Shown in pieces: positions 28,242-36,699 of a DNA stretch of 64,000 nt (position 1 is its first letter; every line of letters begins with the position of its first letter). The DNA is taken from positions 2,604,001-2,668,000 of the forward strand of contig NZ_CP013254.1 in the NCBI RefSeq assembly GCF_001482365.1, read 5' to 3'. The DNA is from Kocuria flava. Its GTDB lineage: Bacteria; Actinomycetota; Actinomycetes; Actinomycetales; Micrococcaceae. The position numbers and the translations under genes are program-made. Below the pieces are notes generated by a model. It saw only the letters and a list, made by a program, of their open reading frames with translations. It was not told the DNA's origin and made no database searches.

Positions 28242-28520
28242 ATGACTGCACACGATCACCACAACCACGGAAACGATCACGACCACGGCAGCGCCTCTGG
28301 CGGCTGCAGCGGCCACGCTCCCAACACCGAGGACCTCGCTAAGGCGAACAGCGACGATGTCACCGAGTGCCTGGTCATGGCCGGCACCCCGGTCATCAAG
28401 TCAGACGCTGAGGCCGCCGGGCTCTACCGCGACTACGAGGGTAAGCGGTACTGGTTCTGCTGCGCGGCCTGCGGCCCACTCTTCGACGCCGACCCCGACC
28501 GCTACGCGAACGCGGCCTGA
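28242..28520 (+). CDS. YHS-domain protein, His-rich
   Basis: A 92-residue protein. The first 28 residues are nearly all His, Asp, Asn and Gly (HDHHNHGNDHDHG). The rest is a YHS domain with cysteines in TECLVMAG and RYWFCCAACGPLFDADP, which in other proteins binds copper or other soft metals. It lies 40 bases after copA, with AAAGGACA in a suitable place for ribosome binding. Probably a cytoplasmic or membrane-side metal-binding accessory of the copper operon. Confidence 0.8.
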   Translation: MTAHDHHNHGNDHDHGSASGGCSGHAPNTEDLAKANSDDVTECLVMAGTPVIKSDAEAAGLYRDYEGKRYWFCCAACGPLFDADPDRYANAA

Positions 28521-28635
28521 GTCGGCTCCGTAACCCGCAGCCGGCTTCGTGCCCCCGAGAACCACTCAGGTGGGCACGAAGCCCGGCGTTCGGCCACGGA
28601 GGCTGGCGGGAAGCGATCATGAGGAGGGAAACATC

Positions 28636-29229
28636 ATGAACGGACGCACGACCCGGCGCCGGAACCGACGCCTGGGTGCCGCCGTCGGGGCCGGACTGCT
28701 GAGTGCCGCGATCCTGCTCACCGGCTGCGCCGCCGACAACACCGATGAGGACCCGCCGGGAAACAGCCCGGAGGAGCACGGCGAACATGGCGGGATGGAG
28801 CACCCGGCCGACGGCGGGCCTGTGCCCGAGGGCATGACCGAGGCCACCGACCCCACCTACCCGGTCGGCACCGAGGTCACCCTGACCGCCGACCACATGG
28901 ACGGCATGGACGGGGCGACGGCGACGATCGTGGGCGCCTACGACACCTACACCTACTCCGTGGACTACACCCCCACCACCGGCGGCGACCCCATCACCGA
29001 CCACAAGTGGGTCGTCCAGGAAGAACTCGAAGGCGCCGGCGACGAACGCCTGCCCGACGGCACCGAGGTCACCCTCGCGGCCGCACACATGGACGGCATG
29101 GACGGAGCTGCGGCCACCATCGCCTCCTCCACCGAGGAGACCGTCTACGTCGTCGACTACGAAGCCGACGGCATGACCATGACCAACCACAAGTGGGTCG
29201 TCGAAAGCGAAATCGAACCCACCAGCTAA
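28636..29229 (+). CDS. YdhK-family lipoprotein (two DUF1541 repeats)
   Basis: A 197-residue lipoprotein. The signal peptide ends in a lipobox (LLTGC, cysteine near residue 34). After an acidic His/Met-rich linker (EEHGEHGGMEH) come two copies of the DUF1541 unit. Each has a HMDGMDGA turn and ends in HKWVV, at roughly residues 75-130 and 137-195. The Met/His-rich turns suit copper binding at the outer face of the membrane. The ATG at 28636 is preceded by GAGGAGGGAAA. It lies between the YHS gene and the second ATPase. Function is inferred from context. Confidence 0.85.
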   Translation: MNGRTTRRRNRRLGAAVGAGLLSAAILLTGCAADNTDEDPPGNSPEEHGEHGGMEHPADGGPVPEGMTEATDPTYPVGTEVTLTADHMDGMDGATATIVGAYDTYTYSVDYTPTTGGDPITDHKWVVQEELEGAGDERLPDGTEVTLAAAHMDGMDGAAATIASSTEETVYVVDYEADGMTMTNHKWVVESEIEPTS

Positions 29230-29271
29230 CCCGCCACAGGACGGACGCGGACCAGGAGCAGTGAGACCGGC

Positions 29272-31497
29272 ATGAACGACAAGCACAGCGAACATCATCA
29301 CGATCACGGTGGCGGCAACGCGACGCGAGAGCACCACTCCGCGCCCGAGCATGGTCGCGCGCATCACGACCACCAGCACAAGAGCCACTCTGCTCACGGC
29401 CACGATGCTGGGCACCACGGTCACGCCGACCATCAGGATCACAGTGGACACGACGTGCACGCGGGTGATTCCGCTCACGAAGGGCACGGGGGTCATGGCG
29501 GGCATGGCGATCATGTCGGGCAGTTCCGGCGGCTGTTCTGGATCATGCTCGTCCTCGCCGTCCCTGTGGTCGGCTTCAACGAGATGTTCGCCCACCTGAT
29601 CGGCTACCATCTGCCCGACGCCGAGTGGGTGTGGTGGGTCTCCCCGATCCTCGGCACGGTCATCTACTTCTGGGGCGGATGGCCGTTCCTGACCGGCGCG
29701 ATCAGCGAGGTCCGCTCCCGTAAACCCGGCATGATGCTGCTGATCGGGCTGGCGATCACGGTGGCGTTCCTCGCCTCCTGGGGCGCGAGCCTGCACCTGC
29801 TGGACCATGAGCTGAACTTCTGGTGGGAGCTGGCGCTGCTGGTGGTCATCATGCTGCTCGGTCACTGGATCGAGATGCGCTCCCTGGCCCAGACCACTTC
29901 GGCCCTGGACTCCCTCGCCGCGCTCCTGCCCGACGAAGCCGAGAAGCTCGACGGCGACCAGGTCGTGAAGATCGCACCCGCCGACCTGACCGTCGGCGAC
30001 GTGGTCATCGTCCGACCCGGCTCCGCGGTCCCCGCCGACGGCCGGATCGTCGACGGGTCGGCGTCGATGGACGAGTCGATGGTCACCGGCGAGTCCAAGA
30101 CCGTCCGCCGCGAGGTGGGCGATGTCGTGGTCGCCGGGACTGTCGCGACCGACTCCGGGCTGCGGGTGGAGGTGACCGCGACCGGTGAGGACACCGCGCT
30201 GGCCGGGATTCAGAAGCTCGTCGCCGATGCTCAGGCGTCGTCGTCTCGCGCGCAGCGGATCGCCGATGTCGCCGCGGCCTGGTTGTTCTGGTTCGCCCTC
30301 GGCGCCGCCGCCGTCACCGCGATCGTATGGACACTCGTCGGGATGCCCGATGCCGCGGTGGTGCGCACCATCACGGTGCTGGTGATCGCCTGCCCGCACG
30401 CGCTCGGCCTGGCGATCCCGCTGGTGGTCTCCATCGCCACCGAACGCGCCGCCCGCGGCGGCGTGCTGATCAAAGACCGCCTCGCCTTGGAGTCCATGCG
30501 CACGGTCGACACGGTGCTGTTCGACAAGACCGGCACGCTCACCAAGGGCGAACCCACCGTCACCGGCATCCACCCGGTCGGCGACCGGACTGACGACGAG
30601 GTGCTGGCGTTGGCCGCCGCCGCGGAAGCCGACAGCGAGCACCCCCTGGCCCGGGCCATCACCGGCGCCGCGAAGGACCGCAACCTCGACGTCCCCCAGG
30701 CACGTGACTTCTCCTCCTCGCCGGCCGTGGGGGTCAAAGCCATCATCGGAGAGACCACCGTGGAAGTCGGCGGTCCCTACCTACTCGAACAGCACGGACT
30801 CACCGAGCTGCCGATAGCCGAGACCTGGCGGGATGAGGGGGCGATCATCCTGCACGTCCTTGCCGACGGGCAGGTCATCGGTGCCCTGCGGCTGGCTGAT
30901 GAGATCCGCCCCGAGTCCAAGGACGCCGTCGATGCTCTCCATGCTGCCGGGGCGCAGGTCGTGATGATCACCGGCGATGCCCAGGCCGTGGCCGCCACCG
31001 TCGCAGGAGAGCTCGGCATCGATCGCGTCTTCGCAGGGGTGCGACCCGAGGACAAGGCCGCCAAGGTCAAAGAGCTGCAGGACGAGGGCAGGAAGGTCGC
31101 GATGGTCGGCGACGGCGTTAACGACGCTCCCGCGCTCGCCCAGGCCGATGTGGGCATCGCGATCGGCGCCGGCACCGATGTCGCTATCGGCTCGGCCGGG
31201 GTCATTCTGGCCTCCTCCGACCCGCGCTCGGTGCTCTCGGTCATCGATCTCTCTCGCGCGAGCTACCGCAAGATGAAGCAGAACCTGTGGTGGGCCGCCG
31301 GCTACAACCTCATCTCTGTGCCCTTGGCCGCGGGCGTGCTGGCGCCCATCGGGTTCGTCCTGCCAATGAGCATCGGCGCGATTCTGATGTCCGCCTCCAC
31401 CGTCGTCGTGGCCCTCAATGCTCAGCTGTTGCGACGCCTCGATCTCACGCCGGCCGCCAGCACCGCCAAGTTCCTCGACCGCTCACCGACACCATGA
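29272..31497 (+). CDS. copB: CopB-like copper P1B-type ATPase with a long His-rich N-terminus
   Basis: A 741-residue P-type ATPase with no HMA domain. Residues 1-85 are a His/Gly/Asp-rich metal-binding tail. The intramembrane motif is CPH (VIACPHALGLAIP), the mark of the P1B-3 group (CopB). Further motifs are GESKTVRREVG, FDKTGTLTKGEP, SEHPLARAI and GDGVNDAPALAQADVGIAIG. It lies in the copper operon after copA, so the element has both CPC and CPH pumps, which differ in the copper state or partner they handle. The last residues (TAKFLDRSPTP) are outside the family core. Confidence 0.9.
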   Translation: MNDKHSEHHHDHGGGNATREHHSAPEHGRAHHDHQHKSHSAHGHDAGHHGHADHQDHSGHDVHAGDSAHEGHGGHGGHGDHVGQFRRLFWIMLVLAVPVVGFNEMFAHLIGYHLPDAEWVWWVSPILGTVIYFWGGWPFLTGAISEVRSRKPGMMLLIGLAITVAFLASWGASLHLLDHELNFWWELALLVVIMLLGHWIEMRSLAQTTSALDSLAALLPDEAEKLDGDQVVKIAPADLTVGDVVIVRPGSAVPADGRIVDGSASMDESMVTGESKTVRREVGDVVVAGTVATDSGLRVEVTATGEDTALAGIQKLVADAQASSSRAQRIADVAAAWLFWFALGAAAVTAIVWTLVGMPDAAVVRTITVLVIACPHALGLAIPLVVSIATERAARGGVLIKDRLALESMRTVDTVLFDKTGTLTKGEPTVTGIHPVGDRTDDEVLALAAAAEADSEHPLARAITGAAKDRNLDVPQARDFSSSPAVGVKAIIGETTVEVGGPYLLEQHGLTELPIAETWRDEGAIILHVLADGQVIGALRLADEIRPESKDAVDALHAAGAQVVMITGDAQAVAATVAGELGIDRVFAGVRPEDKAAKVKELQDEGRKVAMVGDGVNDAPALAQADVGIAIGAGTDVAIGSAGVILASSDPRSVLSVIDLSRASYRKMKQNLWWAAGYNLISVPLAAGVLAPIGFVLPMSIGAILMSASTVVVALNAQLLRRLDLTPAASTAKFLDRSPTP

Positions 31498-31555
31498 CCA
31501 GTCAGGCCATGGGCGCCGGGCACCGCCATGAGCAGACACGGGAAGGAGCAGCACG

Positions 31556-31879
31556 ATGACGACCACCACCACGCCTCCGATGCGGCAGGGCCCTGCCGGG
31601 CACGGCTACATCAACGACAAGGACCGCTATCTGGCCCGCCTCAAGCGCATCGAGGGACAGGCTCGAGGCATCCACCGAATGATCGACGAGGACACCTACT
31701 GCATCGACATCCTCACCCAGATCAGCGCGGTCACCGCAGCACTGGAGAATGTCGCGCTCGGGCTGCTCGACGACCACCTCAAGCATTGCGTCACCGCAGC
31801 GATCCGCGACGGCGACCTCAGCGCCGAGGCCAAGATCAAAGAGGCCTCCGACGCCATCGCCCGCCTCGTGAAGTCATAG
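31556..31879 (+). CDS. csoR: Copper-sensing repressor CsoR
   Basis: A 107-residue all-helical repressor. The Cu(I) ligands Cys-His-Cys are present: Cys in EDTYCIDILTQ and His-Cys in LLDDHLKHCV. The core also has RLKRIEGQARGIHRMI. It is the last gene of the copper operon. The palindrome at 24627-24647 is its expected operator, giving autoregulated copper induction of the whole set. The ATG at 31556 is preceded by GGAAGGAGCA. Confidence 0.92.
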   Translation: MTTTTTPPMRQGPAGHGYINDKDRYLARLKRIEGQARGIHRMIDEDTYCIDILTQISAVTAALENVALGLLDDHLKHCVTAAIRDGDLSAEAKIKEASDAIARLVKS

Positions 31880-32112
31880 GGGTTCGCCATGCTCGCCCTT
31901 CTACGCACGCTCACGCCTTCCATCGTCGTCCGCGATGTCGAAGTGTCTGCCCATCGGTGCTGCCAGGCGATGCGCTGGCTCGTCACGATCCGGTTCGCTC
32001 GCGGGGTGGGTGATCGATGAGCGAGCTTCGCAGGAGCCACGCTGACCGATGGAGGGCACGAGGCGAGGAAGGACGCTGCGCGGTCGCGTGCCGCTGACCG
32101 TCGCGGAAGCTA

Positions 32113-33030
32113 GTGCGGCGCGACACGAAGAGGATGCGTGGGCCGATCCTTGCTCGTAGTCAGAGCATCTACGCTCCGGTCCCACCCCTGGCTTATGACT
32201 GTGTGAAGTTGATCTTCGTCCGTCACGGGTCGGCAGTCCTGCTCAGCGAGTTCGGCGAGAGACTCGTTGCCGTCGGCGACGTGGTGGTACTCGGCGCGAA
32301 CACGCTGTGCGGGAGCGAGCCTGAAGGGTCAATCACGGTGACGACGATCTACCTAGACCGTGACTACGTCATCGACCAGGTCTTCTGGCAACACGCGGCC
32401 CTGCTGGCTGACCGGCTCGACGCGCAGGACTTCGCCGACGAGCTGTACTCCGAGCCGGCGCAGGTGCTCCGTCTCGGTGAGGACCGCGTGGGGCTGTTGA
32501 TGCCGTGGCTGGACGAGCTGGTGGCTCTCAGTCTGGACGGCCCATCGCCGGAACGGTTCTACCGGATGCAAGCGTTGCTGTTCGCGGTCCTGGACGTAAT
32601 CACGCCCTACGTGACGACCACACCGGTGCGCCGGTCGCTGACCCAACGCAGAGCGGCCTACCCCGGTTCGCCACTCCCGCGTCAGCTTGCGCCGCTGCGG
32701 GCTGAGGCGCGCGCAGTGGTTGAACTCTTGCGCGGGGCGCCGGCGCAACGGTGGACGCTCGGTGCACTCGCCGACGCGGTGCACCTGTCCCCATCGCAAC
32801 TCGGAAGGGTGTTCGTCGATGCCTACGGCAAGTCGCCGATGGCGTACCTGATGACCGTGCGCGCCGAACACCTCGCCCGGTTGCTGCGGGAGACCGACCT
32901 GCCGATCGAGGCCGCGATGCGCGAGGTCGGTTGGAACAGCCGCGGCCACGCCGCCCGATTGTTCCGCCAGGCGGTCGGAGTCACCCCGGCTCGTTACCGC
33001 GAGCTGGTGCGGGAACGCGCTGTGGCCTGA
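32113..33030 (+). CDS. AraC-family transcriptional regulator
   Basis: A 305-residue protein. The C-terminal AraC DNA-binding domain has both HTH units: TLGALADAVHLSPSQLGRVF and AAMREVGWNSRGHAARLFR, followed by QAVGVTPARYRELV. The N-terminal 190 residues are a cupin-like sensor, with the start of homology at about RSQSIYAPVPPLAY. The ATG at 32113 may be upstream of the true start. The 230 bases before it (31880-32112) hold nothing I recognise. It lies just before the ardC operon and may control maintenance or transfer genes. Confidence 0.8.
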   Translation: MRRDTKRMRGPILARSQSIYAPVPPLAYDCVKLIFVRHGSAVLLSEFGERLVAVGDVVVLGANTLCGSEPEGSITVTTIYLDRDYVIDQVFWQHAALLADRLDAQDFADELYSEPAQVLRLGEDRVGLLMPWLDELVALSLDGPSPERFYRMQALLFAVLDVITPYVTTTPVRRSLTQRRAAYPGSPLPRQLAPLRAEARAVVELLRGAPAQRWTLGALADAVHLSPSQLGRVFVDAYGKSPMAYLMTVRAEHLARLLRETDLPIEAAMREVGWNSRGHAARLFRQAVGVTPARYRELVRERAVA

Positions 33031-33117
33031 TCAGCGGACGATACCGATCGCCGCATCTGAGATACCCACATCCGCATCATCGCCCGCCTCGGCGCCCGGG
33101 ACCGCTGAGGGGCTGAT

Positions 33118-33132
33118 AGTCCGGTACGGACT
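33118..33132. repeat. Dyad AGTCCG-GTA-CGGACT upstream of the ardC operon
   Basis: A perfect 6-bp inverted repeat around GTA, between the AraC gene and the ardC operon. It is a candidate operator for the AraC protein or another regulator; the protein bound is unknown. Confidence 0.4.
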
Positions 33133-33200
33133 CGTCGGGTTCACCACACGCCTGACGGTCACATCGTCCGTTGTCCGTCTCGTCATTGCTGGTGATCCCG

Positions 33201-33209
33201 GCGCACCTG
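33201..33209 (+). promoter_or_regulatory. Transfer-module motif, GCGCACCTG variant, before ardC
   Basis: GCGCACCTG lies 57 bases before the ardC start and just before the hairpin at 33215-33240. Confidence 0.35.
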
Positions 33210-33214
33210 ATGGT

Positions 33215-33240
33215 CACCGGGGCCCAGTTCGGCCCCGGTG
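33215..33240 (+). repeat. Perfect 10-bp hairpin in the ardC leader
   Basis: CACCGGGGCC pairs exactly with GGCCCCGGTG around a 6-base loop, 26 bases before the ardC ATG and before its GGGAGGA ribosome site. It could be an attenuator, a protein site or part of an origin of transfer. Confidence 0.5.
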
Positions 33241-33265
33241 CTCAGGGTATCGGGAGGACACGACG

Positions 33266-34387
33266 ATGGCGACAACACGGGAGCAGACCCAAGCCAGGCG
33301 GGAGGCCAAGCTCAACGAGCTGCACGAGCGCCTCAGCGGCGCTGTGGAACGGCTCGTCTCCGGTGAGGATTGGGCGCGGGCGCTCGCGTTCGCGGCACAG
33401 TTCAGGACTCGATCGTTCTCCAACACCCTGCTGATCTGGGAGCAGCACCAGGCCGCGTTCGAGGCCGGTCTGGTGCCCGAGCCGTTCCCGTCGTATGTGG
33501 CCGGGTATCGGCAGTGGCAGGGCCTGGGCCGGCAGGTGCAGAAGGGCCAGCCGGGGTTTCAGATTCTCGCTCCGGTGACCGGTCGCTTCGCTACCGCTAC
33601 CCCGGCGGATGCGGAGTCGTGGCGCCGTCTCGGCAAGGGCGAGAAGCCCCGTGCCGGCGAGGTCGTGCGCACGCGGATGGTCGGCGTCCGCCCCGCCTAC
33701 GTGTGGGACGCCTCCCAGACCGCCGGCGACCCGATCCCCGAACCACCCGCACCGAAGCTGCTGGAAGGCCGGGCCCCGGCCGGGCTGTGGGACGGGCTCA
33801 CGGCGCAGGTTGAGGCGGCCGGGTTCACGGTGCTGCGGGTGCCGCACGAGGGCATGATCCACGGCGCCAACGGGATGACCGACTACACCGCGAACACCGT
33901 CGCGGTCCGGGAGAACATGGACCCGGCCGCGCAGGTCAAGACCCTCGCCCACGAACTCGGCCACGTCCTCCTGCACGGCCCCGACCAGGATGAGGCCCGG
34001 CAGCATCGCGGCATCGGAGAGGTCGAAGCCGAGTCCGTCGCGCTGATGATCGGCGCCGCCCACGGGATGGACACGTCCGGTTACACGGTCCCGTACGTCT
34101 CGACCTGGGCGGCCCGCGTCGACGGGAAAGAGCCGGTGGAAGTGGTCAGGGCCACCGGGGAGCGGGTCCGCAAGACCGCGCTGACGATCCTGGACCAGCT
34201 CGACACCGCGCAGGTCGGTGACGGCACCCCGCCAGGTCTGGACCGGGACGCCGCCCAGCGCGAGGCACCCGCACAAGCGCAAGCGTCGCCGACAGCGGAG
34301 CCGGCATCGCCGCGGCAGGCGACTCCATCGCTTGAACCGGCCACCAGACCCGCACCGGTGTCGCCGTTCGAGGGGCGGGGACTGTGA
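33266..34387 (+). CDS. ArdC-like antirestriction protein with metallopeptidase domain
   Basis: A 373-residue protein. The N-terminal region has the ArdC-type ssDNA-binding pattern (FRTRSFSNTLLIWEQ, VAGYRQWQGLGRQV, GFQILAPV). The C-terminal half has a zinc peptidase motif HELGHVLLH, and the third ligand is probably in GIGEVEAESVALMIG. ArdC proteins shield incoming single-stranded DNA from host restriction. The start at 33266 follows GGGAGGACA. The last 50 residues are Pro/Ala-rich. It is first in an operon with the primase gene, which overlaps its stop. Confidence 0.82.
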   Translation: MATTREQTQARREAKLNELHERLSGAVERLVSGEDWARALAFAAQFRTRSFSNTLLIWEQHQAAFEAGLVPEPFPSYVAGYRQWQGLGRQVQKGQPGFQILAPVTGRFATATPADAESWRRLGKGEKPRAGEVVRTRMVGVRPAYVWDASQTAGDPIPEPPAPKLLEGRAPAGLWDGLTAQVEAAGFTVLRVPHEGMIHGANGMTDYTANTVAVRENMDPAAQVKTLAHELGHVLLHGPDQDEARQHRGIGEVEAESVALMIGAAHGMDTSGYTVPYVSTWAARVDGKEPVEVVRATGERVRKTALTILDQLDTAQVGDGTPPGLDRDAAQREAPAQAQASPTAEPASPRQATPSLEPATRPAPVSPFEGRGL

Positions 34388-35340
34388 TGACCAAGCACGG
34401 CGCCGTCTCCTCGGTGCTGCTGCGGATGAACGCGGCGTGGCCGCTCTCGGCCGCCTCGCGTGAGTTCGCATCCGCGGGGGTGCCGGTCTTCCCCTGCGCA
34501 CCGTGGGGGAAGCGGCCGGCCACCGGACACGGCTTCCATGACGCCACCACGGACTTGGACCAGGTCGAGGAGTGGTGGCGGCAGTCGCCCGGCGCGAACA
34601 TCGGTGTCCCGACCGGCACCGCCTCGGGCGCGGTCGTGGTGGACGTGGACGTGCACGGCCCGGTAGATGGCCGGACCAGTTTCGACCGCGCCGCTCGCGC
34701 CGGGCTGGTGGAGGGGTGGGAGCTGCTGGTGCGCACACCCACCGGCGGGATGCACGCCTACTACCCGGCCACACCCGGCACAGAGCAGCGGTCGTGGCAG
34801 GCGGCGCGTGCGGGGATCGACTTCCGCGGTGATGGCGGCTACATCATCGTCCCGCCCTCGGCCCGCTCCATCGACGGCACCACGGTCAGCTACCAGGTCG
34901 AGGAGGTCAATACAGGCCCCGCCAGCACGCTGGCCGCGGGACGGCTGCGGGACTTCCTCGACCCCCGCCCCACACCCCGAGCCACGCCCGCGGGTCTGGA
35001 CCGAGGTGTCGATGTGTCGCGGCTGGCGGCGTGGGTCGCTGCCCGTGGCGAGGGTGAGCGGAACCGTGGCCTGTTCTGGGCAGCGTGCCGGCTCGCGGAG
35101 AACGGGCTCCCGGCCTCGGATGCCCTCGATGTGCTCACCGTGGCCGCCGGGGACGCCGGGCTCGCTGAGCGCGAGATCACCGCCACGGTCCGCTCCGCCT
35201 ACCGGACCGTCCGTCCCGCGCCTGCCGGGCGCGGCACCTCGTCGCCGGGGCGGGGTGCCTCGCCGGTGGCCGCGGACGGCTGGTTCGACCGCAACACCAG
35301 CACCCGCCCGCCGATGTCGTCGAGGGTGCGGGGGCTGTGA
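34384..35340 (+). CDS. Bifunctional DNA primase/polymerase (prim-pol)
   Basis: A 318-residue archaeo-eukaryotic-type primase. The metal-binding DxD is in VVVDVDVHG near residue 85, with RTPTGGMHAYY and FRGDGGYIIVPPS further on, all typical of the bifunctional DNA primase/polymerase family. A helical C-terminal region of about 100 residues follows. GTG at 34384 or ATG at 34387 both overlap the ardC stop. Likely role: priming of the complementary strand after transfer or during replication of the excised element. Confidence 0.85.
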   Translation: MMTKHGAVSSVLLRMNAAWPLSAASREFASAGVPVFPCAPWGKRPATGHGFHDATTDLDQVEEWWRQSPGANIGVPTGTASGAVVVDVDVHGPVDGRTSFDRAARAGLVEGWELLVRTPTGGMHAYYPATPGTEQRSWQAARAGIDFRGDGGYIIVPPSARSIDGTTVSYQVEEVNTGPASTLAAGRLRDFLDPRPTPRATPAGLDRGVDVSRLAAWVAARGEGERNRGLFWAACRLAENGLPASDALDVLTVAAGDAGLAEREITATVRSAYRTVRPAPAGRGTSSPGRGASPVAADGWFDRNTSTRPPMSSRVRGL

Positions 35341-36155
35341 TGACCACCCCAATCATCAGCAGCAGGGTCGTGAGCAGGACCGCCGGGCGCCGGTGGGCGG
35401 TGGTGACGGCGGTATCCGGGACGGTGTTCATCGCCGCCGGCGCCTTCTGGCTGTCTTTCACCGCGCTGGCAGACCTCGCGGCCCGAAGCGGTGTCGGTGC
35501 CGGGCAGGCGTGGGCGTGGCCGCTGATCGTGGACGGCATCATCGTCGTGGCCACCGTCGCCGTCGTCGCCCTCGCAGGCCAAAGGTCGGCGTAGTATCCG
35601 TGGGCGCTGCTGATCGGCGGCGCCGCGGTCTCGGTGACCGCCAACGCCCTCCATGCCGTGGTCGCCGCCGATGCCGATGTGCCTGGGGTGCTGGCCGCCG
35701 CCGTGGCGGCGGTGCCGCCGGTGGTGCTGCTGGCGATCACCCACCTGACCGTCATCCTCACCCGACCACTCCCACCAGCCACCGACCCCCTGACTGACAC
35801 GTGCATGGTCGCCCGTGACCGGGTCGCGCCGGTGGAGCATCAGATGCAGTCGTCCGTGCCCGTCGAAGCGCCTGAACCGAGTCTGCTCCCGGCGACGCCA
35901 GCGCCGGTGGAGGACGCCGCTGATGGGGACAGCGCGCCAGATGCCCCACCGCCGGTGGTCGAAACTACCCGGCACACGCGGGCCGGCGGCACGCGCTCGG
36001 ACCGGCGTGAGCGCGCCGCGAGGTTGCGTGAGCAGGGGTGGTCGAACAAGCGCATCGCCCGCGAACTCGGTGTGCACCCGTCCACGGTCGGCCGCTGGTT
36101 CACGCCCGCGCACCTTCCCGACAAGCAGACCGTCGAGGAGGCGAAGACACCATGA
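35340..36155 (+). pseudogene. DUF2637 membrane/HTH protein interrupted by an amber codon
   Basis: The frame starts with ATG at 35340 and is open except for one TAG at 35592-35594. Before it lies WPLIVDGIIVVATVAVVAL, after it YPWALLIGGAAVSVTANALH, a continuous DUF2637 transmembrane domain where relatives have a tryptophan, so TGG to TAG is the simplest change. The C-terminal part has an HTH (RAARLREQGWSNKRIARELG then VHPSTVGRWF) and overlaps the next start by 4 bases. Four hydrophobic segments plus an HTH suggest a membrane-tethered DNA-binding protein. It makes a truncated protein unless the codon is read through. Confidence 0.75.
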
Positions 36156-36604
36156 CCACCCCCACCGACCACTCCCGTCACCGGTACGAGCGCCGGCAGA
36201 ACCCACCCGAGCCGACCAAGGACCACTCGGTCCGGGAGGAGCCGGAGAAGGCGGGGACGCCGGAGGCGGTGCAGGCCGCAAAGGTCGCCGCGTGCAACCG
36301 CGGGATGAACACGAAGAGCGTGGACGATGCGCGGCGGGCGCGGGGTGTGGAGTGGGTGCGCCCCACCGATCTGCTCGCCCGGCAATCCGCGATAGCCGCG
36401 GGGCGGGGTATCGACTTCGAGGTCGAACTCGCTCGCCGCACCCGCAACCTCACCGGCCACATCACGCAGACCAGCGGCCGCGGTCTCGGTAAGGCCGCGC
36501 AGGCGATCAGTGAGCGGGCGCGGCGGCTGTCGGATGTCTCGGAGTTCGGCCGCGGCAGCCGGCACCAGTCGTGGGTGAGCCGTTCGGGGATCGGGTTGGG
36601 GTGA
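36152..36604 (+). CDS. Conserved element protein of unknown function
   Basis: A 150-residue, charged, helical protein without membrane segments. A disordered basic N-terminus (about 45 residues) is followed by a conserved-looking core with VEWVRPTDLLARQSAIAAG, then FEVELARRTR. The start overlaps the preceding stop by 4 bases (ATGA), so it would be coupled to translation past the amber codon of the upstream gene. I do not recognise a domain. Position between DUF2637 and the transfer genes suggests a relaxosome or maintenance accessory. Confidence 0.6.
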   Translation: MTTPTDHSRHRYERRQNPPEPTKDHSVREEPEKAGTPEAVQAAKVAACNRGMNTKSVDDARRARGVEWVRPTDLLARQSAIAAGRGIDFEVELARRTRNLTGHITQTSGRGLGKAAQAISERARRLSDVSEFGRGSRHQSWVSRSGIGLG

Positions 36605-36669
36605 CCTGACATGCGCACCCCCATCATCACGTCGCCGTCGCCGTCCCTGACGGTGGTGTGGTGACGCGC

Positions 36670-36678
36670 GTGCACCTA
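36670..36678 (+). promoter_or_regulatory. Transfer-module motif, GTGCACCTA, before 36700
   Basis: GTGCACCTA, 22 bases before the start codon, preceded by a GGTGGTGTGGTG-type G-rich stretch. Confidence 0.4.
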
Positions 36679-36699
36679 CCTGTCAGGAGGTGCCAGACC

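Noticed and set aside
28396..30642. 748-residue minus-strand open frame in the copper operon
   Set aside because: Opposite the YdhK and CopB-like genes; low-complexity, no homology signal.
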